Source of the DNA: Clitoria ternatea
Lineage: Eukaryota > Streptophyta > Magnoliopsida > Fabales > Fabaceae
Assembly (NCBI GenBank): GCA_037962975.1
Contig: CM075671.1
Location: forward strand, 10,649,001-10,713,000
Direction: 5' to 3'
Length of the DNA: 64,000 bases
Positions within the stretch are counted from its first letter, which is position 1. Every line of letters starts with the position of its first letter. Below are positions 1-11,985 of this stretch, one piece after another. Both the position numbers and the translations under genes were made by a program. The notes beneath the pieces were generated by a model. It was not told where the DNA came from, made no database searches, and worked only from the letters and a program-made list of their open reading frames with translations.

Positions 1-454
1 TTATTATTTTACATTTACAACTAAATTTTTATCTACTAGAAAATATCAATTTTCATGTGTTTAATTTTTTTTACTAATGTTTATGTATTTATTTAGTTCA
101 AAATATCATTTTTTTACTTTAATATTAATTTAAATTAACCAAATTAATAAACATATATATACACAATAAATTTAACAATCAATCCTAACACTCGTTATCT
201 ATAGCTAACAACATTTTAAATCCCCAAATCAGATTTTCCTAATATATAGCATTTCATTTTCCAAAAACTACATATATAATTCCTAACAAATAAATAATAA
301 TAAAATGAGGAGTAAAAATAGGAACCCGTACGTGCGTGTAGGTGAATGGAAACGGAGAAAGGAAGAAGAAGCACCACGGAGTGAACCCTTGGTGGAGTGA
401 ACCGAATGGAGTGAAGCACACCTACGGAGAAGGAAACGGAGCTTTTCGTAAGGA
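1..454. other. AT-rich DNA, left edge; no gene seen
   Basis: The first 300 bases are AT-rich with no recognisable coding content. From about 340 the strand becomes purine-rich and runs into the GA-rich repeat. It may be the interior of the CACTA-like element whose right end is at 1181, since no left terminus is visible in the window. Confidence 0.4.
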
Positions 455-668
455 AAATGGAGGAAGGGAGGGAAGGATTCAAGTTTTCGAAATGGAGGGA
501 GGGAGGGAGGATTCAAGTTTTCAAAATGGAGGGAGGGAGGGAAGGATTCGATTTTTGAGAGGGAACCCAATGGAGGAAGCTTTTCGTAAGGAAAATGAAG
601 GGAGAGAGGGAGGGATTTGCGTTTTCAAAATGCAGGGAGAGGGGGGTTTGAGAGGAAACTGAATGGAG
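455..668. repeat. GA-rich minisatellite
   Basis: Imperfect repeats built on GGAGGGAGGGAAGGATTC, alternating with a CAAGTTTTCRAAATGGA-type spacer, appear about five times. Open frames on both strands here are products of this purine/pyrimidine-biased repeat and are not called as genes. A similar GA-rich stretch lies just inside the right subterminal array of the CACTA copies at 14.9 and 59.3 kb. Confidence 0.7.
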
Positions 669-734
669 GGAGAGAAAATTTGAGCTGAAATGAAATGAGG
701 AAGACGAAGGGTACAAGTTTTAAGTGAGTTTCGA

Positions 735-1181
735 ATTTCGCGCGAAGCTACGAGCACGGTTATAGACCAACCGTCCTCATATATGGCCTTTAAGCACGGG
801 TAACAATCAACCGTGCTAATATCTGAGGCCTTTAAGCACGGTTACGCATAAAACCGTGTTGGAAAATGACACGCTTGGACCTATAAGCACGGTTACTAGG
901 AACCGTGTTAATAACCCTGACCCTACGAACACGGTTGCGTTACATCCGTGTTTAAAAAGCTTTAGCATAATCACAAAAATGCCACCGTCGTTTTTTTAAG
1001 GACCCTTTTAGCACAGTTGGTGGAAAACCGTCTTCGTATCCTACCTACGAAGACGGTTACAATTCAACCGTGCTCAAAAACGTTCATTAAAATCACAAAA
1101 ATGCCACCGCGTTTTCTTTAAGCATGGTTCCCTCATAACCGTGTTCAAATCCTGTCTTCGTAAGCATATTTTGCACTAGTG
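735..1181. mobile_element. Right end of a CACTA-like element (partial)
   Basis: The stretch contains more than ten copies, in both orientations, of AGCACGGTT/AACCGTGCT-like words, the clustered subterminal repeats expected of CACTA elements. It ends at 1181 in TTTTGCACTAGTG, whose reverse complement starts CACTAGTGCAAAA, a CACTA-type terminus. The matching left terminus is not visible, so the element either begins outside the window or is truncated. The subterminal word differs from those of the other CACTA elements here, so this is a separate family. Confidence 0.65.
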
Positions 1182-2817
1182 TCTAAGAATCACATTATAT
1201 AACCATGTGGTGAGACATCTGCAAAACAAATACATACCCAACCTTTTTTTAGCCTTGTTTCCTTAGGCTCAAAACTATATTGATTGAAAATATCCCTACC
1301 AAATAAAGAAAATAGATTGAAATCCAAACCAACATAACATTAACACTAGAGACAATAAAGTTTAAATTTTAACATGTCACAAAAGTATTTATTTTATAAA
1401 TTTGCACTATTAGCTAATAGAAAAGGTTTAGAATTAAAAATAATTATTTAAAATAATTATTATGTAAAAATTTCCAAATTTTTTTATTCAATCTCTATAA
1501 TTTTTATACAAAATTTACTGTTAATTTTTTTAAAAAAAACTCTATCTAATTCTAAATCATCATTTAACAAAGAAATGTGTCTATATATGCCAATACTTAT
1601 GGAATATTTCACGAAAATATCTTCGCCATTCATCATTTTCAACTTTTAACATACACATTTATCAAAAGATTCTTTAAAAAAATAGAAAAATATATTAACG
1701 AGTGTTAGGACAAGATGAAAATCCTATATCTAATCTCTTGATCCGAACCTCATCTCTTCTAGTGAAAACTTGACACATCATCCATACTATCCATGTGGTT
1801 TTGATATTCGTCTCCAAATGTGCAAATGTTGTCTTCCTGGGTTACGTTAATCACAATATACCAGTTTAGAACATTGTTACGTTACCATATTTTTATTAGC
1901 AAAAGCCATTTTAGATCAGCTGTCTTTCAAATGATTTTTTTATATATAAAAAGCTATCATTCACACAAATTTTGAGTATGTGGTAAAAATTTTAACTAAC
2001 TTCTATTTTTCTCAATTTTTTTTGGTTTAAAATGGGTGAATTTCAGGTCCTAAAGTGCAAAAATCTCCAAGTACGAAAATTGAAGGCTTCAGTCGAGTAA
2101 CCTATACTTCAGCCAGGAAACATGCACTTCAACGAATGGACCTAAGGGCAAAGTGGTAATTCAGGGGTTGCCCAGGACAGAAGCCTACATTAAGATAGCC
2201 TTTAATGTAAAGAAATATGGCCAAACTTTCTTAAGCAAGGAATAGCTAGCTTGAGCTAAAAAGACTGAGATTTAAAACCCTAGCAATACGCTTCAATGAA
2301 GCTTAACTCGCTAAAGGAAGCCCATAAATCTACCTCTTGACCTAACTTGGAGATTAAGACATGTATTGTTATAAATTAAGGGAATTGGGTGCTTAAAACT
2401 TGCACAGTTTAAAAGGAAGAATCCATATAAAAATATATGACTAAACCTTGTTGGATTAAAGTGTAGTTAATTCCCAGTCAGTATCTATGTATTGATCTCA
2501 CTATATATGCTTGACATTCGATTAACGTTAGTTTTTATTTCCACATTTTTCTATCTGGTATAGGTGATAGGATTCCATTTGGGATGTCGGTTCATCTTTT
2601 CATTATGATATGGTTTAGTCCTATATGGGTCGACGCCGTGTAGACAGATCCAAGGGGACTAATGTCCTATTGCCTTCTTCGGTCATTACACCGACATAAC
2701 ACACTGATGGGCGAAATATGGTGTCACCTACAAAGACACTCCGATGCTCAAGTCAATTTGGATATTTAACATTGGAGCATAAAAACATGAGTTTAATGGA
2801 AGTAACACCTTACCTTT
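1182..2817. other. Intergenic DNA interrupted by CACTA copy 1
   Basis: No gene is recognised. The part at about 2560-2817 resembles 61085-61400: both carry a CCGATGCTYAAGTCA stretch and phrases such as ACACCG, so both may be remnants of one repeat family. CACTA copy 1 inserted at the end of this segment. Confidence 0.45.
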
Positions 2818-3395
2818 CACCACTAAAAAAACAACTGATAGCGACGGAAGGAATTGGTCGTTAATCCATAGAATGGCCGTCACTAAAACCATTAGCGACG
2901 GCATCTCAGACGGAAAAGAGGACGTCGCTAAAACCCTCGTCGAAAACACATCAGCGACGCCACACTTGCCGTCGCTACCATATTGACGGCGTAAGGCCGT
3001 CGCTAAAATCGTCTCTGTCCCAATAACCCCAGCCGTCGCTAAGTGTTGCCATACAGCGACCTCGAAACCCCGTCGCTAATAACAGCCATCAGCGACCACC
3101 GTATGCCGTCGCTACATGTACTCATGTAGCGACCACCCTCGGCCGTCGCTATTTCTAACAAGTACAGCGACGACAGCATCCGTCGCTAGTGGTTATGATA
3201 CAGCGACCACAAGGTTCCGTCGCTAGTGGTTGTGATGTAGGGACCACACCACAGCGACCACAATATCCGTCGCTAGTGGTTGTGATGTAGCGACCACAAT
3301 ATCCGTCGCTAGTGGTTGTGATGTAGCGACCAGAGCGTCCGTCGCTAGTGTTAATAATTCAGCGACGGTAGTGGGCCGTCGCTAACGGTAATTTT
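2818..3395. repeat. Left terminal and subterminal repeats of CACTA copy 1
   Basis: Directly inside the terminus are alternating TAGCGACGG and CCGTCGCTA words. Between about 3120 and 3395 they form tandem units of roughly 45-50 bp, each pairing a GTAGCGACCAC-type half with a CCGTCGCTAGTGGTTG half, so each unit is a small palindrome. In En/Spm such motifs are the binding sites of the TNPA protein; that role is inferred here. Confidence 0.9.
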
Positions 3396-3736
3396 TAAAT
3401 TTTTTTAAAATTGATTCAATGATAGGTAGGTTTTGTTAATTTAACTTTAAAAATATCTTAATATTTTGTATTTTGTATTGGCTGATAAAATTTTATAATT
3501 AAATTAAAATAATTTTTTTGAAGTAATAAATTATTATTAAAAACAAAATAATAGATTAAATTAATTTATCAAATAGGTTGAATTACTAATGATAGGTAGA
3601 ATAAGGCTTTGTGATTTGAATGTAATTACCAATAAATATTGACATAATAAATAAAGAATGACAAAATAAATACTGAATGAAAATATAACATAACTAAAAA
3701 TCAAATATACAATGTGTATAAATAAAAGAACTACAA

Positions 3737-5584
3737 TCAAGGTGGTGGGGGATCCTGGGGTGGTGGTGGGGGCGCCTGGGAAGTGGGGGGAGGTAGCCTC
3801 GCCATCAACTGCATCAGTAGCTCCTGCTGCTGAGCAAGTTGCCGACGAGTCTCGGCGTGCTGCTCCTCGGCCCGCTGTCGGTCCGCCTCGGCCTTCTGTC
3901 GGTCCGCCTCGTGCCGCTCCAACAGCAACTGCCTCTGACGTTGCTCCTCCTGTAGCTCATCGTTCAGGTTTTGAATTACCTGAACGACCTCAGTCGGAAG
4001 ACCAGAGGAAGATGAAGAGGAAGGGGTCTTCCCCTTTTTCGCCAGCTGCGTGCCGACGCCACCCAATCCAAACACCCTCCCTTTCTTGTTCACACCGCCA
4101 ACAGCCTCCATATAGATGGCGTTGTCGTCAGAACAAGATAGGGTGGGAGGAACCTCCCCTTCAGGAGTGGAAGCCACCAGGTCCGCCTCCTTCTCGGCCC
4201 TCCTGGCCTGATACGCCTCCTGTAAATTCAAAAACAACGATAGGATTAGTAAGCTAATTTGTAAATTATAAGCATGTGTCAGTTAAAAGTAAATACCGCT
4301 AGCTCCGTAGTCTTCTGGTTTACCCATGCACCGGCTTTGTTCTTCTTGGTCATTTGCATGACCTCAAACAAAGAAGGCTCCCGGTGCTCCCTCTGCTCTT
4401 GTGGTGGACAAAAAACATTGAGATTATTATTTGTAAACATGTAAGACAAATCATAATAGAAATGTTTAACATAAATATACTTACAAATCTTTTCTTGTGC
4501 TCGAGGGTTGAAATGCTACCACCAGTGTAAACCGAGGCTGCAGCATCGGCGGCTCTGTTGGCCCTATTCCGAGCACTCGCCTGCTGGAATGGGACCCCGC
4601 CCCACTTCTGGACCATCCCGTCCCAATGGTCCTCCGGGATCCAACGAGGCCGCTCACCCTGGTCCCTCACCTTCCAAAGGGTACTCTTGATGATTTTGGA
4701 GGTCTTTGTGGCAAAGACCTTCCTAATCTCATCAATCATACCCTCCGCCCACTGGTAATCACGCTGTAAAATGAATTGAGAAATCAAAATTAATAACGGG
4801 TCTATTTTACAAATCAAGTCACAATAAATGAGCTAGGAACTTACCGAGAAGGTGTCAAACCACCTATCTTACACAACCTTCCCAGTATCTGTCCAAGATA
4901 TATATGGACCATCCCACTGGGCCTTCAAAACCTTAGTAATCGCTTTGGTAGTGCGACTACTATCAACAAAGCTCTAATGACAACAATTATGTTAGGAGTA
5001 AAACAACGCACAATCTAGGGAGACACCCAAAATTTCGGCAGAGTCTCCCCTGTAAATGTAACATTTCCAAGTTTAAATAGTTACCCTGTTACAAACAGAA
5101 GAGTGCCCAGTACAATTCAATCTATACAAGTACTAATTAAAGTAACATCCAATAAACCAACAAGTCTTTCCACTAAACCCTAATATAAAGTATCATACAA
5201 ATAACATAAAAGTATATGAAATTTAGTCACTTACTCGTCTCCGGCCGGCACGGGTACCAACATGGGCAGAGGGGATGCCGGAGGTGGGGTCGCCTGATGG
5301 CCATGGTCCTCCAAGCCACCAACTCCAGGAGTCTGCTCTGGGGTGGTCAGCTGTGGGGGTGATGGGGTGGTCTGCTGTGGTGGTGGTGATGGAGTGGTCT
5401 GTTGTAGTGGTGATGGAGTGGTCTGCTGTGGTGGTGGTGATGGAGTGGTCTGTTGTAGTGGTGATGGAGTGGTCCGCTGTGGTGGTGATGGAGTGGTCTC
5501 TTGCCCTGGGGTAGGAGTCCCCAGACGGGAAGCCAGGGTCCTGGACCCACCACCCCTACTGAAGGGCAGTCGACGTCCCGTCAT
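3737..5584 (-). pseudogene. TNPA / Ptta-En-Spm-like protein gene, copy 1 (nonsense codon)
   Basis: Exons read from right to left, with GT/AG borders: 5584-5235, 4971-4845, 4763-4495, about 4400-4297 and 4219-3737. The first exon encodes a low-complexity TTPSPPQQ repeat. The middle exons hold the conserved tryptophan-rich block (WDGPYISW, DRWFDTF, then PRWIPEDHWDGMVQKW) typical of the plant Ptta/En/Spm transposase family. The last exon is a Q/E/R-rich coiled coil ending in a proline-rich tail. At 4871-4869 the codon is TAA where copy 2 has CAA, so this reading is broken. In En/Spm the equivalent protein binds subterminal repeats. The first exon could also be spliced directly to the TNP2 exons upstream. 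Confidence 0.8.
5027..5112. repeat. Internal duplicated block (first occurrence)
   Basis: Begins near AAATTTCGGCAGAGTCTC and resembles 9926-10011 over about 85 bp, including the shared stretch GGCAGAGTCTCCCCTGTAAA. It lies in an intron of the TNPA-like gene. Copy 2 has the same block near 50893-50978. Confidence 0.7.
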
Positions 5585-5659
5585 CTGTGGATAAAATCAT
5601 GAAAAGAAAGGTTAGTCTCAGGATATATATAAACCTATGTATATATGTTTAACAACTAC

Positions 5660-8600
5660 ATACTCTGTGTCTGTTTCAGTTTCAAATTCCCCCTCAGTTT
5701 CAGTGTCACTGTGGTTATCTGTTTGAACAAGTTCATCAGTATCCAAATCAGCCCTAGACCATTTGGATCGAGAGACAAGGTCTTTGTCAATGTGTTCACC
5801 CCCCGTAGTGGCGAGTGTCTCATCCATTATGACTGGATCAATGTTGAATAACAAATTGGCATCGTTGAGCTCGTGTAGTGCAAGCTGATAAGCGTCATCG
5901 ACCTCCTCGGAGACATTGTCAGTGATCTGACTTTGGGCCTTGGCCTTGATTACTGCATACCAGTCCCGATGTCCTCCCGGGAAGTCGGTGTAATAAACCT
6001 GCTCAGCTTGTTGGGCAAAAATGAAGGGATCAAACCCTTTATATCTACCATTCTTCTTGACCTCAACTAAGCCGTAGTTGTTGTCAACCTTTGTTCCAAC
6101 ACCGATTGTGTTGTCGAACCAATCACATTTGAATAGAACAATATCTCTTCTTAGTCGTCCAGAGAATGAAACTTCAACAATCTCCATCAGCACTCCATAA
6201 AAGTCTTCTTCCAACTGACCGGCGGTGCCTTTAACACAAACCCCGTAGTTATGGGTGCGCATGCCTTCACTCCATTGAAGAATATTAAACTTGTAGCCAT
6301 TTACGTAGTAAATAGGCCATTTTTTAACAGTCTTCACCGGCCCCCAAGAAAGGGCTTGGAGTAAAGAATCTTCAATATGGTTGTTAGGGTCTTGTATCTA
6401 TGTACAACATAAGAAGTAGGTCATTGTTACCATATTGACGGGAGTTAGAAGCAAATAGGCTTAAAAACACTTGGTATACGGGTTTTACATGTTGCGCGAA
6501 CCAACCAACGAACTTGGATGACACCTCACTATGAATTTGGTCATCAGTTAAATCATTTTGCTCAAGTTTTAGCATATCTGTGTATAAGCTATTGAAAGAA
6601 ACAAATAAGTTTAATATAAAAGCTACGTTAAGAATGTATAATATAACTTCTATGACTTACTCAATAAAGGGTTCCACTTCTGGGCAATTGAGAAGAATGT
6701 ACAAGTGAGCCGCCTTTCGATCTTTCTCATCAATGTAACATTTTGTGAGCCTGCCCCCCGGGTGACCAGGATAGTTGAAAATCGACGTTTATTCATCAAA
6801 CCCTGTGCGGCTGGCTACCCCAAGATTGCGGGGAATTCTACTCATTCTAGTTTCTATCTCCGTTGGAAAATAGAAAGAAGCAAAGGTTGTCATTTCTTCG
6901 ACTAAGTATGCCTCACAAATTGAAGCTTCAACGCAGGCTTTGTTCGACACTTTATCTTTTAAAGAGCGTAAGAATCTTCAACATCATTAACAAGATGGTG
7001 TTAAGTTAGAAAATACTATTATAAGCACGATTTGCAAGTAAATTAAAGAGTTCACCAAGCATTCACCTTTCGAATGGATACATCCAACGATACTGCACTG
7101 GGCCACCAACCAAGGCCTCGTACGGTAGATGGATAGGCAAATGCTCCATGGAGTCAAAAAAACTTGGTGGGAAAATCTGCTCCAACTTACAAATCAATAC
7201 CGGGATAGTTTCTTCCATCTTCACAAGTTTCTCCACACTCAACGAAGTAGCCGTCAACTCCTTAAAGAAGTGACTCAACTCCACTAACGGTTTCCAAATA
7301 GGCTTCGGTAAGGCATGAAACGCGTACGGGAGTAGTTGTTGCATAAACACATGGCAATCATGACTTTTCATGCCAAACACCCTGCCCTCCTTCACGTCGA
7401 CACATCTACTCAAGTTAGAAGCGAATCCGTCAGGCAGGGTCAACCCATTCATCCAAATACACACAGCAATCTGTTGTGGTCTAGTTAAAGCATATTTTGC
7501 ATTGGGTTTAAACATTCTTCCACGTCCCGCATCCCTCAACTCCAACTCCTTCCTAGAACACCAAATCGGAAGGTCTAGACGACTCTTCTCGTTGTCCTTT
7601 GTTCTCCCTTTGATGTCCATAACAGTGTCAAAGATATTCATGAAAACATTACGTTCAGTGTGCATCACATCAATGTTGTGTCTTAACAACAAGTCTTTCC
7701 AATATGGCAAATCCCACAACACACTCTGTTTCACCCAGTGGTGTTCCTTACCGTAACCCGCAAACTCCTTAACACTCTTGTCCCAGATGTAAGGATACTC
7801 TTCGACCCTCTGCCAAACCCACCAGATAACCTACGGGGTGGAGGTTCATTAACAACCTTGTTCTTCTTAAAAGCGGTTTTGTTCCTCCTAAACGGGTGAT
7901 CCAACGGTAGAAACTTTCTATGACAGTCAAAGAAACTTGTCTTGCCACTAACAGGGAGTGATTCCCCCCCCCCCCGGTATGTTCCATGCATACAGGGCAA
8001 GCAAGCTTCCCAGACGTTGACCATCCAGAAAGCATACCATAGGCCGGGAAGTCGTTAATAGTCCACATCAAAACAGCACGCATCATAAAGTTGTTCTTCA
8101 AAGACACATCGTATGTCATTACCCCGACATCCCATAACTGTGATAACTCTTCAACCAACGGTTGCAAAAACACATCTATGTTCGCCTTTGGATTTTTGGG
8201 TCCTGGAACCAGTATAGATAGAAACATGACCTCCCTCTTCATACACATATCAGGCGGCAGATTGTATGGGGTCAGGATGACTAGCCAACAAGAGTAAGCC
8301 CTTCCGTATTGACCAAAAGGGTTAAACCCATCAGTACATAATCCAAGTCTTACATTTCGCGGCTCGCCAGAAAAGTCCGGATATAGCTCATCCAAACACT
8401 TCCATGCTTTCCCGTCGGAAGGATGGCAAAGAAACCCCTCTTGTGTTCGGTTCAGAGCATGCCAACGCATGTGTTTTGCCGTGGACAATGAGGCATACAG
8501 GCGTTGAAGACGCGGTGTTATAGGGAAGTACCACATTTTCTTCCTGGCCGTCCGGGTTACCTTCCCTCTCCTTTTAACGGTCTTGTAGCGTTCCTCATTA

Positions 8601-9379
8601 CAATGCAGACATTTTGTGACACTCTCGTCTGTAAACTCATTTCTGAACAGCATACATCCACCAACACAACACTCTATCTTCACACAACCCAGCCCCAAGT
8701 TTGCCACTTGTTTCTTAGGACGGTACAGGTTTGCTGGCATTCTGTGATTACTAGGCATGGTGGAACCCATCAGACTGACCATCCTATCAAAACAACCTCC
8801 AGAAAGATTATAATCTGCCTTTATGCTTAAAGCAGCTAGGGAGGCGGATAACTCAGTGTGACTGTTGCACCCGTCCCACAATGGAGTCTGAGCCACCGCC
8901 AACAAATCATAAAATCTCTTCACCTCCGGATTAGGATCCTCCTCTACATTGTCAGAGTCCCCATGACCTGCTTGGTCATTATGTTCCAGCATACGCCCGG
9001 TGGAGGGTCCAACATGATCCATCACCATTTGTTCTATGTTGTTGTACGTATCCCTGTTTCCTCCAACCTCGTAGTAAGACTGTTGCACGGTTACGTCTGA
9101 CGGTCTACGCGGTAACTGCTCACCATGGTTGTACCAGCAGTGGTATGTTTCCATGAACCCTTTCTCAGTTAGGTGGCACATGACATCATCCGCGTATTCA
9201 AAACTCATGCATTTGCACCTTGAGCACGGACAACGGATCTTCTGAGTCACTTCAAATCCAGGCGTGTTTGCCGTAGCGAACGGAATGAACTCCAACAGCC
9301 CCATCATAAACTCCTCAGTCACTCGCCGATTGCGATCTAGTCGGTTGTACATCCATCGCCGATTTGCCGGTACCTCCAT
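5660..9379 (-). pseudogene. TNP2-type CACTA transposase, copy 1 (frameshifts and nonsense)
   Basis: Exons: 9379-7067, 6975-6661, 6588-6431 and 6390 to about 5660. Exon 1 begins MEVPANRRWMYNRLDRNRRV with a transposase-associated zinc-binding region (CPCSRCKC), followed by the tnp2 domain (DGFNPFGQYGRAYSCW). Exons 2-3 match DUF4218 and exon 4 DUF4216 (VNGYKFNILQWSEG). Three lesions separate it from copy 2: a run of twelve C at 7964-7975 where copy 2 has seven; loss of four bases near 7813; and TAA at 6791-6789 where copy 2 has CAA. The ATG at 9379 is kept in both copies. It follows the family order and lies directly upstream of the TNPA-like exons, suggesting one transcription unit as in En/Spm. 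Confidence 0.92.
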
Positions 9380-9533
9380 TTACAATATCTAACAAGCACG
9401 ATTTCTGTTACCTTACACGTTTAAATTTATTTAACTATCGGTTGTGAATCACTCTATCTCTTTGATGTTGCAAATTGGTGGGGCCCTATCCCATTCGGGA
9501 TGAATATGCAACCATCCGTAACCCATCCCATAA

Positions 9534-9730
9534 TTGTATGTGGTCTATCTTGAGTTGAATGAATGTTCATTTGAAATTTCGGCAGCATTTCGCATTGGTC
9601 CCCGAGTACACAGAGATACGTACGGTATGAAACACCACACGCAGACATGCACCCTGGGGACAATACAAAACACCATAACTGAAATTTCATACCAACATTC
9701 ATTCAAATTCTCAAGATAGACCACATACAA
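9534..9730. repeat. Inverted repeat upstream of TNP2, copy 1
   Basis: The left arm begins TTGTATGTGGTCTATCTTGA and the right arm is its near reverse complement, ending near 9730. Arms are about 55 bp with further pairing inwards (GGTCCCC with GGGGAC). It starts about 150 bp upstream of the TNP2 ATG, in the presumed leader or promoter. Frames in either direction here encode mirror-image peptides, a by-product of the palindrome. Confidence 0.85.
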
Positions 9731-9925
9731 CATTGATGGGTTACGCCCTACAGGTTACAAATTCATACCAAACTGTCCAACCGGGACAATTCAAGATCCA
9801 ACACAACACGGTACATCGATCGGTTGTTTTGAAACTTGAACGGGAATCTAATGGGTACACACACGACTAAACCCTACATTATTAACGTTGTGTTTCATTT
9901 TTTAAGTTCCCTAATAAAGGGAGCC

Positions 9926-10011
9926 TGCCGAAATTTTGGCAGAGTCTCCCCTGTAAACTAGACATTTCCCAAATTTACAAATGGCCTGTTACATATAGAA
10001 AACTTCCCAGT
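9926..10011. repeat. Internal duplicated block (second occurrence)
   Basis: Related to 5027-5112, again centred on GGCAGAGTCTCCCCTGTAAA. It lies upstream of the TNP2 start. Confidence 0.7.
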
Positions 10012-10100
10012 ATAGATAAATAAACATATCATACGCATTGTATATGATATTCACAGTTATGAACACAAAATCATGTTATCAATATATGTCATCAACGGCT

Positions 10101-10300
10101 AATGAGCTCTGCTCTCCACTAACAAACAACATTACACATGCATCGTAAATCATCTTATCAGCACACAAAACCAATGCCTAATGAGCTCTGCTCTCCACTA
10201 ACAAACAACATTACACATGCATAAAAAATCATGTTATCAGCACACACAATCACTGCCTAATGAGCTCAGCTCTCCACTAACAAACAACAATCAACATACA
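10101..10300. repeat. Tandem repeat, 79-bp period, three units
   Basis: AATGAGCTCWGCTCTCCACT recurs at 10101, 10180 and 10259, giving a 79-bp period; the last unit is partial. The same array with the same unit number is in copy 2 at 55970-56170. Confidence 0.9.
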
Positions 10301-10954
10301 TACACTTCAACACATACAACACACATAGTCGGATAAGTTAGCGTTAGGGGATTACCGTCGAAAGAGAGATAGCGATGGAGACAAAGCTGATGAGAGCCAA
10401 ACACAGACCACGTGTAAAGTGTATTGGTCTGCATGACAAAGTTGATTGTTAACAGTGTTAATCAAAGTTCCCAACATTCAACTGGTTTCCATAATGAAGT
10501 TTCTAAAGATGTAATAGATAAGAATGTAATAAATTTTAGCTTTACAACTGACTAAGTTTATATCAACTTAAATAACTAATTTGACACATATTAAGAATAG
10601 TAGTTGGAAGTAGTTTTTTTTGTATTAATGTTATTGAATATTAACATATCTCTAATATCATTTATTATACAAAACATTAATGATTTTAGGAATATATACA
10701 AGCAAAACATTTTTGATAAATGAAATGTGAGGATGATCAGGAAGAGCCATGGAAGAAGAGAGTGATGAATGAAATGTGAGGATGATCAGGTTACAGTTAC
10801 AGAGGTCAGGAGATGGAGCTAACAAGTTTGGTTTTTTTGGCAAATCATTGCATTCCCTCTCTCACCACTATTCATTCACACCTACACCTACAGGTACTTT
10901 CAACGTCACTAACAATAACAAACTTGCTTCTTTTACATTCCAATTCTCCTCATT

Positions 10955-11225
10955 CCCTCGCTATGTTGTCAAATATGTATTGCTCTCTGAAGAACTGGGA
11001 TAGTGCAGAGAGTGTAAGACAAATGATGAAAATGGGAGGGGTTCGGAAAAATTGTGGTAAGAGTTGGATTGAATTGGGAGACAACATTCATCGATTCAAT
11101 GCAGCTGATCAGTCTCATGCTGAAAAGGAAGCAATTTATAGAGTGCTGGAAGGTCTGATCCAAAGAGCTAAGTTGGAGGGCTTCATACCCTTGACTGATT
11201 TGGTTTTGATGGAGAGCAAGTTACC
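10955..11225 (+). pseudogene. Captured PPR protein fragment (E/E+ region)
   Basis: The plus-strand translation contains LSNMYCSLKNWDSAESVRQM, then GVRKNCGKSWIELGDNIHRF and DQSHAEKEAIYRVLEGL. These are the C-terminal E/E+ motifs of plant pentatricopeptide-repeat proteins of organellar RNA processing. No PPR array precedes it, and the usual downstream region is absent. The match begins near 10955, where the reading frame shifts. It lies inside CACTA copy 1 and is missing from copy 2, so it is best read as a transduplicated host fragment rather than a working gene. Confidence 0.8.
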
Positions 11226-11985
11226 GAAGCATCCAATTCATAAAGTGCCTTCAAACGTAAATAGGGCACATGTTTTTGCCATGTTTTATCATGTTATCGT
11301 AATTAACTGCTAGCGCAAGATGAAGTCTTCCCCAGACTACTTATTTGGCTGAGTGAGTGTCAAGATAACGAGTCCTATTTTGACTTTGGTCAGTGACTCT
11401 GTGTTTGTTTGAGAAGGTGAGATTTTGGAAGAGGAGAGAAAACTGAAGCAGATGAAAAGAATGTGACATTCACTTTTCTTGGTAAAGGTTGGATCTCAAG
11501 CCTAGACTAGCTATTCCAAACTAAATCCCAAAATATGATTTAAGCTAACCAACCTAATAGTGACCAATATTATTCATTACAGCCTAGAGATATGGAGAAA
11601 TTATCTCCAGAATTTATTTAATTTTACTCAAAGAAAGCTGAATTTTTCCTAGTATTTTCTGTATTTAAAATGCAGTAATTGCAGAATCTGTAAGCCTCTC
11701 ATCATCAAAGGACAAATTGGGTAACAGGAATCACAAGATGCGTGTATCAAACTAACAAAGATGACCTTTCATGATTCAAAACAAGATATGCTGTTACCGG
11801 GCAAGAAGCCAATATTTAGGCAAGCACAAAAAGAATGCTGTGCTAAGCCCCATTGGACTCTCTTTCTCCATTCATGCCAAACCAAACCATCTATCATAAG
11901 TTCATATGACAACTGCCTTAAAAGATCAACCTCATATCCCTGAAACCACTAGCCAAGACTAATTAACTCCAAACTTGTTGCCAAA

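Noticed and set aside
2821..2837. Left end of CACTA copy 1 at the inner CACTAAAAAAAC
   Set aside because: The 3 bases before it (CAC) do not match the right flank (TTT). Starting at 2818 gives TTT on both sides, and the same choice gives AAT on both sides in copy 2.
2818..3395. CRISPR-like array of short repeats
   Set aside because: Units are inverted subterminal repeats of a plant CACTA element, without regular unique spacers or cas genes.
3712..4257. 181-codon plus-strand frame, also at 49574-50119
   Set aside because: It is antisense to the TNPA-like last exon, whose Q/E/R coiled-coil frame is the more plausible; proline/arginine content reflects the complement.
9454..9733. Several overlapping small frames on both strands (containing MYVVYLE)
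   Set aside because: They are mirror products of the inverted repeat, with no start context or homology.
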